Origin: Terriglobia bacterium | GTDB taxonomy: Bacteria; Acidobacteriota; Terriglobia; UBA7540 | DNA: 36,600 nt | Reading direction: 5' to 3' | Assembly: GCA_020072925.1 (NCBI GenBank) | Contig: JAIQGA010000058.1 | Coordinates: forward strand, 1-36,600 | Part shown: piece by piece, positions 1 to 7,833 of the stretch | How positions within the stretch are numbered: position 1 is the stretch's first letter | How the letters are laid out: each line of letters starts with the position of its first letter | Translations under genes and position numbers: made by a program | The notes under the pieces: generated by a model | The model's database searches: none | The model's input: only the letters and a program-made list of their open reading frames with translations | What the model was told of the DNA's origin: nothing

Positions 1-1
1 G

Positions 2-1891
2 GCGGAGATCGGCCTCGCCGTCATGGCCACCACGTTCACCATCCTCGCGGTGTTTGTGCCCGTGGCCTTCATGGGCGGAATCGTCGGCCGGTTCTTTTTC
101 CAGTTTGGCATGACGGTGGGATTCGCCGTGCTGGTCTCGCTATTTGTCTCCTTCACGCTGGACCCGATGTTGTCGTCGCGCTGGTACGATCCCGCCATCG
201 AGGCGGGCCGACGGCGGAACTGGGTGAGCCGCGGACTTGAGCGGTTCAACGCGCAATTCACGCGCCTGCATGGCGTGCTGGGCAGGGCGCTGGGGTGGTC
301 CCTGGCGCATCGCGGCGTGGTGCTGGCCATTGCCGGATTATCAATCGTCGCGAGCTTCGTGCTGTTCGGGCGGGTGGGAAGCGCGTTTTTCCCCGATTAC
401 GATCGGGCAGAATTCCAAGTTTCTTTCAAAATGCCTCCCGGCACCACCCTGCACGAGACCACTGAGGTGGGTCGTCGCCTCTCGACGCTTTTGCGAGGCC
501 AGCCCGGCGTGAGTTACACCTTCGTGACCATCGGCGCAGGAGGAACAACGCCGGTAAACGAGGGAGCGACGTATGTCAGGCTGCTGCCGACCCGCCAGCG
601 CAACATCACCGACCTGCAATTGCGGCAGCGCGTGCGCGAGGAGTTGGCGCGCTGGTCCACGCTGCGCTCGAGCGTGGAGGAAGCCGAGCAGATGGGCGAG
701 GCGCGGCCCATCCAGATCAGCGTGCGCGGCAACGACTTGGACCGCCTGAACCAGGTGTCGGCGCAAGTGCTTCAGCAGACCCGCGCGACGCGAGGCACCG
801 CGGACATCGACTCGAGCCGCGAAGACCCGCGTCCCGAGGTGCGCGTGAAACTGGACCGCAAGGCCGCTTCGGACCTCGGGCTGGATCTGGGCACCGTGGC
901 CTCGATGGTGCGGGGGCTCGTGGCGGGCGAAGTCGTCTCGCAGTACCAGGACGTCGATGGCGACGCCTACGACGTGCGTGTGCGACTGGAAGAAGACCAG
1001 CGCCGCTGGCGCGAGGACCTCGAGGAAATCTATCTACCCGCGCCGCGACGCGCCCTGCCTGCGCCGATCCTTCCCACCTCCATCGCCGCGCCGGGCGTGC
1101 CGCTCTCGCAGGTGGCGGCGCTCGAGGATTCCGAAGCCCCTTCGATCATCCGCCGGCGCGACCTGATGCGCGAGGTGCGCGTCATGGCTTCGACGCAGGA
1201 CCGGCCCCTCGGCGACATCGTGAATGAGTTGCGCGCCCGCAACGCCCAACTCAAACTTCCGGCCGACGTGCAGCTCGAATACACCGGACAAGCCGAGGAT
1301 ATGCGCGAGACGTTTTATTACATTTACCGCGCGCTGATTCTGGCCATCATTTTCATTTACGCGATCCTGGCGTCGCAATTCCGCAGCTTCTTCCATCCCC
1401 TGGCGATCATGTTCTCGCTGCCGCTCTCGCTCCTGGGCGTGGCGCTGATGCTTTGGATGGCGCGCGACACGCTCAACATCATGTCCATGATCGGGGTCAT
1501 CATGCTGATGGGCCTGGTCACTAAAAACGCCATCCTGCTGATCGACTACGCGAATCGGCAGCGGCGCGAAGGTGAGACCCGGACGCGCGCCCTGATTGCC
1601 GCCGCGAAAATCCGCTTGCGGCCCATCATCATGACCACGGTGGCGATGATTTTCGGCATGCTGCCGCTGGCGTTCGAGATTGGCGCCGGCTCGGAGATGC
1701 GCGCGCCCATGGCCCGCGCGGTCATCGGCGGGCTCATTACTTCCACGCTCTTGACGCTGCTGGTGGTGCCGGTGGTGTACACCTACCTGGACGACTGGGG
1801 CGCCAGGCTCCTGGCGTGGTGGCACAAAGATGCGCCCGTGCCGGTTGCGGCAGTTTCTGATGACGTCGAGGGGAGACGCAACCCCGCCTGA
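2..1891 (+). CDS. RND-family efflux transporter, C-terminal part (5' end outside window)
   Basis: This is the inner-membrane, proton-driven pump subunit of a tripartite efflux system. The reading frame is open from base 2, before the first ATG at 23, so the gene is cut by the window edge; about 630 residues of the usual ~1,000-1,050 remain. The visible part starts in the EIGLAVMATTFTILAVFVPV transmembrane segment that ends the first membrane half of AcrB/MdtB-like pumps. It continues through the periplasmic porter/docking region (around residues 120-430) and ends with the last membrane bundle, including a GLVTKNAILLIDYAN segment typical of the hydrophobe/amphiphile efflux branch. The substrate cannot be told from this half. 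The gene converges on the osmolyte operon, and only 57 bases separate the two stop codons. Confidence 0.93.
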   Translation, partial: AEIGLAVMATTFTILAVFVPVAFMGGIVGRFFFQFGMTVGFAVLVSLFVSFTLDPMLSSRWYDPAIEAGRRRNWVSRGLERFNAQFTRLHGVLGRALGWSLAHRGVVLAIAGLSIVASFVLFGRVGSAFFPDYDRAEFQVSFKMPPGTTLHETTEVGRRLSTLLRGQPGVSYTFVTIGAGGTTPVNEGATYVRLLPTRQRNITDLQLRQRVREELARWSTLRSSVEEAEQMGEARPIQISVRGNDLDRLNQVSAQVLQQTRATRGTADIDSSREDPRPEVRVKLDRKAASDLGLDLGTVASMVRGLVAGEVVSQYQDVDGDAYDVRVRLEEDQRRWREDLEEIYLPAPRRALPAPILPTSIAAPGVPLSQVAALEDSEAPSIIRRRDLMREVRVMASTQDRPLGDIVNELRARNAQLKLPADVQLEYTGQAEDMRETFYYIYRALILAIIFIYAILASQFRSFFHPLAIMFSLPLSLLGVALMLWMARDTLNIMSMIGVIMLMGLVTKNAILLIDYANRQRREGETRTRALIAAAKIRLRPIIMTTVAMIFGMLPLAFEIGAGSEMRAPMARAVIGGLITSTLLTLLVVPVVYTYLDDWGARLLAWWHKDAPVPVAAVSDDVEGRRNPA

Positions 1892-1927
1892 TTGAAAGCC
1901 ACGAGCCGATGGCGGCGCGATCTTCGC

Positions 1928-1952
1928 AGACGGCCCGGCGGGCCGTCTCTAC
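1928..1952 (-). repeat. REP-like GTAG-footed hairpin at the end of the osmolyte operon
   Basis: On the minus strand GTAG (1952-1949) is followed at once by a palindrome with 9-base arms AGACGGCCC/GGGCCGTCT (1948-1940 and 1936-1928) and a 3-base loop. The TAG of GTAG is the stop codon of the phosphatase gene. There is no T-run on either strand, so a classical intrinsic terminator is not supported. It may still block transcription between the convergent genes. Confidence 0.6.
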
Positions 1953-2803
1953 ACGTGTAGCAGCGCGCGCACGGCGCGATTCCAGCCCGCAGGCCCGATT
2001 CCACCCGCAAGACGGGCACGGGGGACGGCCAAATGAGTTTCCGCATCATAGCGGCCGCCCGGGCGCGCAACCAGGAAAGCGATATGGACGGCGCGGAGCA
2101 ACGGGATATCATTGGGACTGTCTCCCAGACCCACAGCGCGCGCACGCTTGCGCCCCGCTCGCCGATACCAGGCCAGCAGCCGGCGAACCGCCGCGCCTTT
2201 GTCGTTCCGACCCAAAATATGGAAGAAGCGACTCCCACGCGTGGCAGTCAGTCCCTCCCTGCGGATTTCCCGCCGCAGCCGTATCCAAGCCTGCGGAACC
2301 GGGTCTAGAATTTGAAACGGCTCGTCGTACTCGCGCTGCATGGCGCGTCTTGCGGCACGAAGGTTCAGACCCGTGAGATTCGCCACCTCGCGAGCGGTCA
2401 TCTTCGCAAAACCTCGCACGCGCACTCCCGCCCGGCGCGCGGCGCGTGCGAGCGCCCGCAGGAGCGCCCGGCGTTGAGTCCCCAAAGAAACACGCCACCA
2501 ATCTCCCTCCGTGCGCCGCGCTTTCTCAATCTTGAAGGGAAAGTAAGCGGCAGGGAGATAGATTGCGCCGCCATTTTCCGCCACAAAGGGCTCGCGCCGG
2601 CGGAGGTCGCGCAAGACTGGGATGACCTCCGCGCGCGTCTTGCTTGTGACGATAACCAGGGGAATCTGCCGGTGACGCAGGAGGTCCAGAGCCGGGCGAG
2701 CTGCGTCCCACCGATACGTCGCGTGGTCAAGCAGCGTGCCGTCAAGGTCGGTGAAGACTACCCAGTCAGGACGCATAGGCGGTCGCTGGGACACCTTAGA
2801 CAT
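1949..2803 (-). CDS. HAD-superfamily glucosyl/mannosyl-3-phosphoglycerate phosphatase
   Basis: Predicted to remove the phosphate from glucosyl- or mannosyl-3-phosphoglycerate, the last step in making glucosylglycerate or mannosylglycerate. All HAD IIB/MpgP motifs are visible: FTDLDGTLLD (nucleophile and acid-base Asp) near the N-terminus, VIVTSKTR (motif II), an NDKG region, and GLGDSPNDIPLL (metal-binding motif IV) near the C-terminus. The length of ~284 residues is normal for the family. The chosen ATG (2803) overlaps the stop of the upstream channel-like gene by 8 bases, implying translational coupling; a second ATG at 2776 is a possible start. The C-terminus ends inside a repeat. Glucosyl- rather than mannosyl-phosphoglycerate is favoured because of the GpgS-like enzyme in the operon, but sequence alone does not settle this. 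Confidence 0.85.
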   Translation of the reverse strand: MSKVSQRPPMRPDWVVFTDLDGTLLDHATYRWDAARPALDLLRHRQIPLVIVTSKTRAEVIPVLRDLRRREPFVAENGGAIYLPAAYFPFKIEKARRTEGDWWRVSLGTQRRALLRALARAARRAGVRVRGFAKMTAREVANLTGLNLRAARRAMQREYDEPFQILDPVPQAWIRLRREIRREGLTATRGSRFFHILGRNDKGAAVRRLLAWYRRAGRKRARAVGLGDSPNDIPLLRAVHIAFLVARPGGRYDAETHLAVPRARLAGGIGPAGWNRAVRALLHV

Positions 2804-3503
2804 GCCGCATGGGATCTTCGGCTTCGGAACCCTGGCGGGGTCCAAACTGCGACTGCAAGAACTCGCGCGCCAGTTCCCGCCCGCCGAGGCCCAGGGCAAT
2901 CGCCGCCGCGGTCACAAGGCCACCGAAGAGAATCGCGAAGGTAACAATGATGGTGGTGCGGCCGATTCCTACCTCATCCAGGGCCGCCACGATCGCCAGG
3001 ACAATAACAAAAAACCGCGTCAGTCCTGCCAGCAAGCGTGCCGAAGATATTCCGGCATTAACGGCGGCAATCAACACACTCCGGCCCAGGAAGCGGCTCA
3101 CCAGTACGCCTACCACCAACACCAGCAGTGCCGCCAGCAAGTGGGGCAGGTACAGGAAGAAGCGCTCGACCAAATTCGTAGTCCACGGGGTGCGCATGGC
3201 ATTTAAGCCCGCCAGCAAGGCGGTGAGAATGATGATTCCCTGCACGATTTGCCCGGCCAGGTAAGAGCTGGAGCGCGCCAATCCAAGGCGTTCAATTTCC
3301 CGTTCAATACCCAGGCGGTCGCACAGCCGGTCGAATCGGACAAGGCGCAGGATGCGGTAAACCAGTTCCTTGGCCAGCCAGCCGACGACGAGCCCTAATA
3401 GGATCAGGATGAGCACGCCGATCAGACTGGAAAGGCTGACCAGCGCTTGCTGGCCAAGCTCGCGGAGAGGTTGCAGAATCGCCTGATACCAGAAATTTTT
3501 CAT
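2796..3503 (-). CDS. Small MscS-like membrane protein lacking the soluble beta domain
   Basis: A 235-residue protein with four or five hydrophobic segments (roughly residues 20-45, 75-100, 115-140, 155-180 and 190-212). It carries the pattern of mechanosensitive-channel 'conserved TM helix' proteins: a glycine/alanine-rich last helix followed by LGLGGRELAREFL. In full MscS this pore helix leads into a beta domain and a cytoplasmic cage; here the protein ends about 25 residues later, so it is membrane-only. The ATG at 3503 has a GAGGAG ribosome site and overlaps the upstream glycosyltransferase stop as ATGA. Its place between solute-synthesis genes suggests a role in osmotic adjustment or solute release; this is inferred. 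Channel activity without the beta domain is unproven. Confidence 0.72.
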   Translation of the reverse strand: MKNFWYQAILQPLRELGQQALVSLSSLIGVLILILLGLVVGWLAKELVYRILRLVRFDRLCDRLGIEREIERLGLARSSSYLAGQIVQGIIILTALLAGLNAMRTPWTTNLVERFFLYLPHLLAALLVLVVGVLVSRFLGRSVLIAAVNAGISSARLLAGLTRFFVIVLAIVAALDEVGIGRTTIIVTFAILFGGLVTAAAIALGLGGRELAREFLQSQFGPRQGSEAEDPMRHV

Positions 3504-4789
3504 GGCGCTCTCCTCTTTTCGGCCGCCCGGAGCGGCCACTGAGTAACCAGGTACGACTTTACCTGTTCAAAGATAATGCACAGCCTCTCAATGCGGTCTT
3601 CGACCTGGGCGGCCGACTCATTCTCGGTCTGTCGCGCGAAGGATGCCACCCAGCCGAGATAGAGCGGAGTCAGCGATTTCAACAGATGCTCCCGGTCAAG
3701 CACGCGGCGGTGGTAGGCCAGCACAAAATCGTAGATGACGGCAGCCCAAGTCTCCTCGGAGATACTGAACTCTTCCGGCGGCAAGGCCGCACAATCCTGC
3801 AATGTCTTCACTCGGCTGGGCGCCATGATCTGCTGATAGATCGGCAAGAGATCGCGAATGCCTTGCTGAAATGCCGCAAGCATGCGGCCCCGGTTAATCG
3901 GGACAGGTTCCAGGCCGACCTCGAAGGGAAAGCCGAACAGGGGGGCCTCGAGAGAGCCAGAAACGCTTCGCCACACTCCCTCGTAGGTCTCGATCAGACT
4001 GAAGACCGACCCCACCACCTGCACCAGCATTTGGCTCAGGTCGGAGCCGGGATCTTTGGCGTCGTGAATCTTGGCGCCGAGATACGCCTGACAAATGTGG
4101 TAATTCTCGGCGATGGCCGTGGTGGTCATCCAGATGTCAATTCCGTAGCGCGCCACGTCGCTCGTCCACACGTCGCGGGTGAGGAGGCGTTGTGCCAAGC
4201 GACCGGAAAGGCCGAAGTCCCCGCCGATCGGTTGGCGCACGCGTCGCCCGTAAAGCGCGCGCGTGAGAGGGTAGACGATGCTGTTGGTGATTGTGCCGTC
4301 ATATTTGTGACGCTTGTAGTAGGGCGCGACGTAATCAAACTCCCGGTCCAAAACCGGTCGAAGCAGCAGGTCAAACCACTCGGGGGTAATACTGCGCAAG
4401 TCGGCATCCACCACCGCGCAGGCGCGAGCCCCGACCATTTCAGCGATGCGGAAGATCGTGCGGAAAGCACTCCCCTTGCCGGGCAGGCCGTGATAGGGGG
4501 TCGTGAAGCGATGCACCGGGTGAAGCGGGTGGCTTACCAACAGGAGCGCTTGGGTATCCAGGCGACACTGCTCGACGACTTCAGGCGTTCCATCCTTCGA
4601 TCCGCCGTCCGAATTAACCACCAGCGCCGGGCGGTCAGGGAAATATTTCAGCAGTCCGGCGTGCGCCGCCTGAACAACCTGCCCAATCGTGCGGGCGTTG
4701 TTGTAGCTGGGGATGCCCACGACAATGTCCGCGGCCCGAACGCGGGCGACCTTTTCCCTCACCTCTGCTTTTAAGATTTCCTCCGGCAC
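3500..4789 (-). CDS. GT-A glycosyltransferase of the osmolyte operon
   Basis: A nucleotide-sugar-dependent glycosyltransferase with a GT-A fold. Visible motifs (numbered from the GTG at 4789) are IPSYNN near 26-31, NSDGGSKDGT near 59-68, and DAD at 128-130 as the metal/nucleotide-binding DxD. A QPIGGDFGLS stretch and a GIDIWMTTTAI stretch follow. This order, and the long helical C-terminus, recall mannosylglycerate synthase-like enzymes (GT78) and distant GT2 proteins. A TTG at 4798 is also possible, but GTG 4789 has GAGG nine bases upstream. It starts just after the GpgS-like gene and ends in an ATGA overlap with the channel-like gene. A second sugar transfer onto glucosyl-(phospho)glycerate, as in mannosylglucosylglycerate synthesis, is possible but not shown. 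Confidence 0.75.
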   Translation of the reverse strand: MPEEILKAEVREKVARVRAADIVVGIPSYNNARTIGQVVQAAHAGLLKYFPDRPALVVNSDGGSKDGTPEVVEQCRLDTQALLLVSHPLHPVHRFTTPYHGLPGKGSAFRTIFRIAEMVGARACAVVDADLRSITPEWFDLLLRPVLDREFDYVAPYYKRHKYDGTITNSIVYPLTRALYGRRVRQPIGGDFGLSGRLAQRLLTRDVWTSDVARYGIDIWMTTTAIAENYHICQAYLGAKIHDAKDPGSDLSQMLVQVVGSVFSLIETYEGVWRSVSGSLEAPLFGFPFEVGLEPVPINRGRMLAAFQQGIRDLLPIYQQIMAPSRVKTLQDCAALPPEEFSISEETWAAVIYDFVLAYHRRVLDREHLLKSLTPLYLGWVASFARQTENESAAQVEDRIERLCIIFEQVKSYLVTQWPLRAAEKRRAP

Positions 4790-4800
4790 GGTGGGCAACC

Positions 4801-6009
4801 TCAGGCGTTGTCGTTTTCGACGGCGTCGTTAAGCCGCGTGAAGATATCCGGCACGGCCGCGACCACCCGATTCCAGTTCGGAATGAGCGGCTGGCCCAGC
4901 GGGTCTTGCAAGTAGCTGTCGGCCGCCAAGCGCAAGCCTCGCACAAAGGCGTGGACAGCATCCTCTTCGGCATGACGGTCAAAGCGCAAGCCGTTGATCA
5001 GTGCGTCGGCGTGGTAACGCGTGATGATGTCCTCGGCAGTGCGCACATACTGGGCCTGGAGCGTTCGAAAGATCCCCTCGGTGAGCACCACGCCTTCGGC
5101 GGCGAGGGTCCGGAAGAGGGTCTTGCAGATGTCCACGGTCATCCGCATCACTCCCTTCTGGGGGTCGTCCGCGGAGAGAGTCTGATGCTTGTGCTCGTAG
5201 TTGTCGCACAGGTCGACCTGGCAGATGCGTTTGACCGAAAAGTTGCGGTAGACTTCCGCGAGCACGCCAACCTCCAGCCCCCAATCGCCCGGAATCCGGT
5301 TCATGCGCGCCATGTCAGTGTACATGCAGAACTCACCCGCCAACGGGTACCGGAAACTGTCGAGGTAGGTGATGAATCGATGTGGTCCCAGCACCCGCTC
5401 GAGGGTGCGTAACAGGGGCGTCAACAGCAGACGAGTGGCACGCCCATGCATCCGGTCCGTGACGCGCGAGTAGTAGCCCTTCGAAAAAACAAAGTCGATT
5501 CGGATGTCGGCCACGGGGTAACACAGGCGCGCCAGCATCTCCCGCGAGTAGGTCAGGATATCGCAGTCATGCAGGGCAATGACCTTCGCGCGGTTGCTGG
5601 CGAGTACGTAACCGTACGCCATCCAACACGATCGGCCTTTGCCATCCTCACCGATGGGAAGGTCGCCCGCCTTGAGTTCGTCGTAGATCTTCTTCAGGCG
5701 AGGTCCGTCATTCCAAAGCACCCGCACATGCTCGTGCAGGCCCGCCACCCGTCGGCGGGCTTCAGCGAATTCCTCCGCGTTGGCCGGGCCGAGGGTTACC
5801 ACAACCTGGCTAAGATAAGGAACTCGAGCCACTTCCTCCAGGATGCGAGGCATGGCGCGGCCTTCAAACTCTGAGAAGAGGGCCGGCAAGACCAGGGCGA
5901 TCGGCTGGACGCGGGTGAACTCGCAGAGGTCCTTCTCAAGCGATTCCAGGGAACGGTTGCCCAGCCGATGCAAAGTAGCGATAGGCCCACTCTGATAAAA
6001 ATCCGACAT
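4801..6009 (-). CDS. gpgS: Glucosyl-3-phosphoglycerate synthase-like glycosyltransferase
   Basis: Likely transfers glucose from a nucleotide sugar (UDP- or GDP-glucose) to 3-phosphoglycerate, the committed step of glucosylglycerate synthesis in the cytoplasm. The 402-residue protein matches the GT81/GpgS layout: LPALFSEFEG near residue 41, the metal-binding DCD at 148-150 inside ALHDCDILTY, then GDWGLEVGVLAEVYRN around residue 240 and a DNYEHKHQ motif that lies where the acceptor-site histidines of the family are found. The ATG at 6009 has AGGAG eight bases upstream. It is the first gene of the four-gene operon 6009-1949, followed by the second glycosyltransferase, the small channel-like protein and the phosphatase. 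The mannosyl-3-phosphoglycerate synthase family is the main alternative but is less like this sequence. Confidence 0.8.
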   Translation of the reverse strand: MSDFYQSGPIATLHRLGNRSLESLEKDLCEFTRVQPIALVLPALFSEFEGRAMPRILEEVARVPYLSQVVVTLGPANAEEFAEARRRVAGLHEHVRVLWNDGPRLKKIYDELKAGDLPIGEDGKGRSCWMAYGYVLASNRAKVIALHDCDILTYSREMLARLCYPVADIRIDFVFSKGYYSRVTDRMHGRATRLLLTPLLRTLERVLGPHRFITYLDSFRYPLAGEFCMYTDMARMNRIPGDWGLEVGVLAEVYRNFSVKRICQVDLCDNYEHKHQTLSADDPQKGVMRMTVDICKTLFRTLAAEGVVLTEGIFRTLQAQYVRTAEDIITRYHADALINGLRFDRHAEEDAVHAFVRGLRLAADSYLQDPLGQPLIPNWNRVVAAVPDIFTRLNDAVENDNA

Positions 6010-6128
6010 CTTACGGTCTCCTGGCCCTGGACTCTTGACGTGCTATGAAATTCCCGCCCGCGCTCCTCAGTATGCGCTCGGGTAGAGCTGGAGCTCGATG
6101 AGCCGATTGTGAAAGCGGAAAAGGCGGG

Positions 6129-6356
6129 TCAACTCTCCGCCCGGAGAAGCGCCTGTCCGGCGGGGGTTGCCATGTAAGCCCCTGCCTTTTCCTCGACCAG
6201 CCCCGCCTGCACCATCTCCCGCGCGCCGCTGCGAATGCGATAAAGGGGCAAGCCGGATTGCCGCGCTGCTTCCTCGAGCGTGATGGGGCGAGCCAGGGCG
6301 GCGAGAATCCGTCGCCCTGACTCGCTCAGTTTTCCGCTGCCGTCGATACAGGGCAT
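6129..6356 (-). CDS. Small winged-helix-like protein
   Basis: A 75-residue protein with an ISESGRRIL-like first helix (LSESGRRILAAL). A helix-turn-helix of the form ITLEEAARQSGLPLYRIRSGAREMVQAGLV follows in two consecutive stretches, then a wing-like EEKAGAYMATPAGQALL. The pattern is that of the winged-helix part of MarR/ArsR-type regulators, without any effector domain. It lies 119 bases upstream of the osmolyte operon in the same direction, so it could regulate that operon or be cotranscribed with it; neither is shown. The family was not recognised beyond the fold. Confidence 0.6.
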   Translation of the reverse strand: MPCIDGSGKLSESGRRILAALARPITLEEAARQSGLPLYRIRSGAREMVQAGLVEEKAGAYMATPAGQALLRAES

Positions 6357-6374
6357 TCGATTCCTTCCCTTAAA

Positions 6375-6523
6375 CTGTAGCGGCGGTCTATGACCGCCGG
6401 TGGTTTCTTCGCGCGGCCGGAGGTAACTTGGCTACCCGACCATAGAAGATGCCAGGGGGTGAAAGACGGCGGTCATCGACCGCCGCTACAGCGACAAATG
6501 CCGGGCTAAAGCCCGCCGCTACA
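6375..6523. repeat. Cluster of three GTAG-footed REP-like palindromes
   Basis: Copy 1 (6377-6399, plus strand) is GTAG followed by CGGCGGTC and its complement GACCGCCG. Copy 2 (6467-6489) is the same unit inverted: 21 of 22 bases match the reverse complement of copy 1. Copy 3 (about 6500-6522, minus strand) starts GTAGCGGCGGGCT and closes with AGCCCG. The first two form an inverted pair 67 bases apart, the arrangement called BIME/REPIN in enterobacteria. The cluster lies between the winged-helix gene and the end of the peroxiredoxin gene and holds no gene. Confidence 0.7.
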
Positions 6524-6531
6524 GAACAATG

Positions 6532-7179
6532 CTACAGGCTCTTCTTGCTGAAGTACCAGTCCTTCGTTTCGAGGCCCGCGTGCATGCGCGCTTCGGCATC
6601 CTCGGTGGTCTTGGGCGGAGGGACGATGACCTTGTCTCCCGGCTGCCAATTGGCCGGCGTCGCCACGCCGTGCTTGTCGGTGGTTTGCAGAGCATCGATG
6701 AGGCGCAGGATTTCCCGCATATTGCGCCCGGTGGTCAGCGGATAGTAGATCATGGCGCGCAGGACGCCATTGGGATCGATGACGAACACGCAGCGGCTGG
6801 TCTCCGTCTTGCTCTCGCCCGGCATAATCATGCCGTAGAGGCTCGCCACTTCCTTGTTCAGGTCGGCGACGACCGGGAACGGGACTTTCACCCCGAAGTT
6901 CTGCTCAATATTGCGAACCCAGGCAATGTGCGAGAACGTGCTGTCGATGCTCAAGCCCAGCAATTCCACGTTGCGCTTCTTGAATTCGGGCGCGAGCTCG
7001 GCGAATCCGACGAACTCGGTGGTGCACACGGGCGTGAAATCCGCCGGGTGCGAGAAAAAGACAAGCCAGCTTCCCTTGAAATCTTCCAGCCGGATGGTTC
7101 CATGCGTTGTTTCGGCCTCAAACAATGGCGCAGGCTGTCCCAGGCGCGGAAGACTTTGATTGGCCTTTTCGGCTTCCAT
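6532..7179 (-). CDS. 1-Cys (Prx6-type) peroxiredoxin
   Basis: Reduces hydrogen peroxide and organic peroxides in the cytoplasm. The 215-residue protein has the AhpC/TSA domain with the peroxidatic motif DFTPVCTTEF (Thr49, Cys52) and a C-terminal Prx6-type extension (NWQPGDKVIVPPP) that archaeal and bacterial Prx6 proteins use for dimer formation. The only other Cys is in SRCVFVIDP, so the C-terminal cysteines of the archaeal enzymes are absent and an external thiol reductant is expected. The ATG at 7179 was chosen over the one at 7209 because AAGGAGG stands at the right distance. It is transcribed alone, or together with the genes that follow it at 6356. Confidence 0.92.
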   Translation of the reverse strand: MEAEKANQSLPRLGQPAPLFEAETTHGTIRLEDFKGSWLVFFSHPADFTPVCTTEFVGFAELAPEFKKRNVELLGLSIDSTFSHIAWVRNIEQNFGVKVPFPVVADLNKEVASLYGMIMPGESKTETSRCVFVIDPNGVLRAMIYYPLTTGRNMREILRLIDALQTTDKHGVATPANWQPGDKVIVPPPKTTEDAEARMHAGLETKDWYFSKKSL

Positions 7180-7410
7180 GCTTTCCCCTCCTTGGTGTGA
7201 TTCGTTCAAGCGAGATTTCTCGAGTGATATTCCCTGAGGGTCATCCCACGGGCGTCGTGCCCTGCGGCAGGATTGTATTCACCTCCGGGGTGCGAAGAAA
7301 AAATTCGGGTCTCCGGTATTTTACACGCTCACTCGAAGAATTGCCGGAGAATCAGCGGGCTCGACGTCGTTCGCCGGATGGCGCGGCGGCTTTCCCTGAA
7401 AGGCCGAGGC

Positions 7411-7832
7411 TCACCGCGTGTCAAGGAGGTTAAGACAGAGGCTGAGGTAGCGTTTGGTATTGCCGGTGATTAGGAAGTGCTCGCGAACGTGCTCGTGTCC
7501 CTGCTCGCCGAGTTTGGCCGCCAGAGCGGGATTGGAGAGGAGGAAGCGGATCTGGTAGGCCGCGCCCTCCACCGAATGCACGAGCAGCCCCGTATGTTTG
7601 TGAATCACCTGGATGGGGATGCCACTCACCGCCGAAGCAACGACGGGTTTCTTCTTCCACAAGCCTTCCGTGACGGTCAGGCCAAAACCTTCGCGGAGGC
7701 TTTTCCGGATAATGATGGTGGAGCCGCGCGCCGGAGATAGTAGCGCGCTTGGTTCTGCTGGTCTTTGCCGACGCGAACCGTCAGGAGACTTGGGAGCGCG
7801 GCAAAAGCAGACTCATCCGTCGTGCGAGCCAT
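7411..7832 (-). pseudogene. Truncated, frameshifted C-terminus of a GT4 glycosyltransferase
   Basis: Only the C-terminal third of a GT4 (trehalose synthase TreT-like) glycosyltransferase remains. From about 7718 down to the TGA at 7411 the frame reads IRKSLREGFGLTVTEGLWKK then PVVASAVSGIPIQV and TGLLVHSVEG, the nucleotide-sugar-binding end of the family. The preceding ~35 codons (starting at an ATG at 7832, two bases after the trehalose-phosphate synthase stop) are in a different frame and read VRVGKDQQNQARYYLRRA, which aligns with the stretch normally just before IRKSLREGFG. A one- or two-base shift near 7720 therefore separates the two parts, and the N-terminal Rossmann half is missing altogether. 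It is unlikely to make an active enzyme. Confidence 0.65.
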
Positions 7833-7833
7833 G

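Noticed and set aside
3686-4774. Long plus-strand open frame opposite the second glycosyltransferase
   Set aside because: It is His/Arg-rich without any recognisable motif, and the minus strand carries a clear GT-A protein with a ribosome site. High GC opens antisense frames like this throughout the window.
6010-6128. Promoter for the osmolyte operon
   Set aside because: A CATACT could be a -10, but no acceptable -35 or extended motif stands with it, so I do not report a site.
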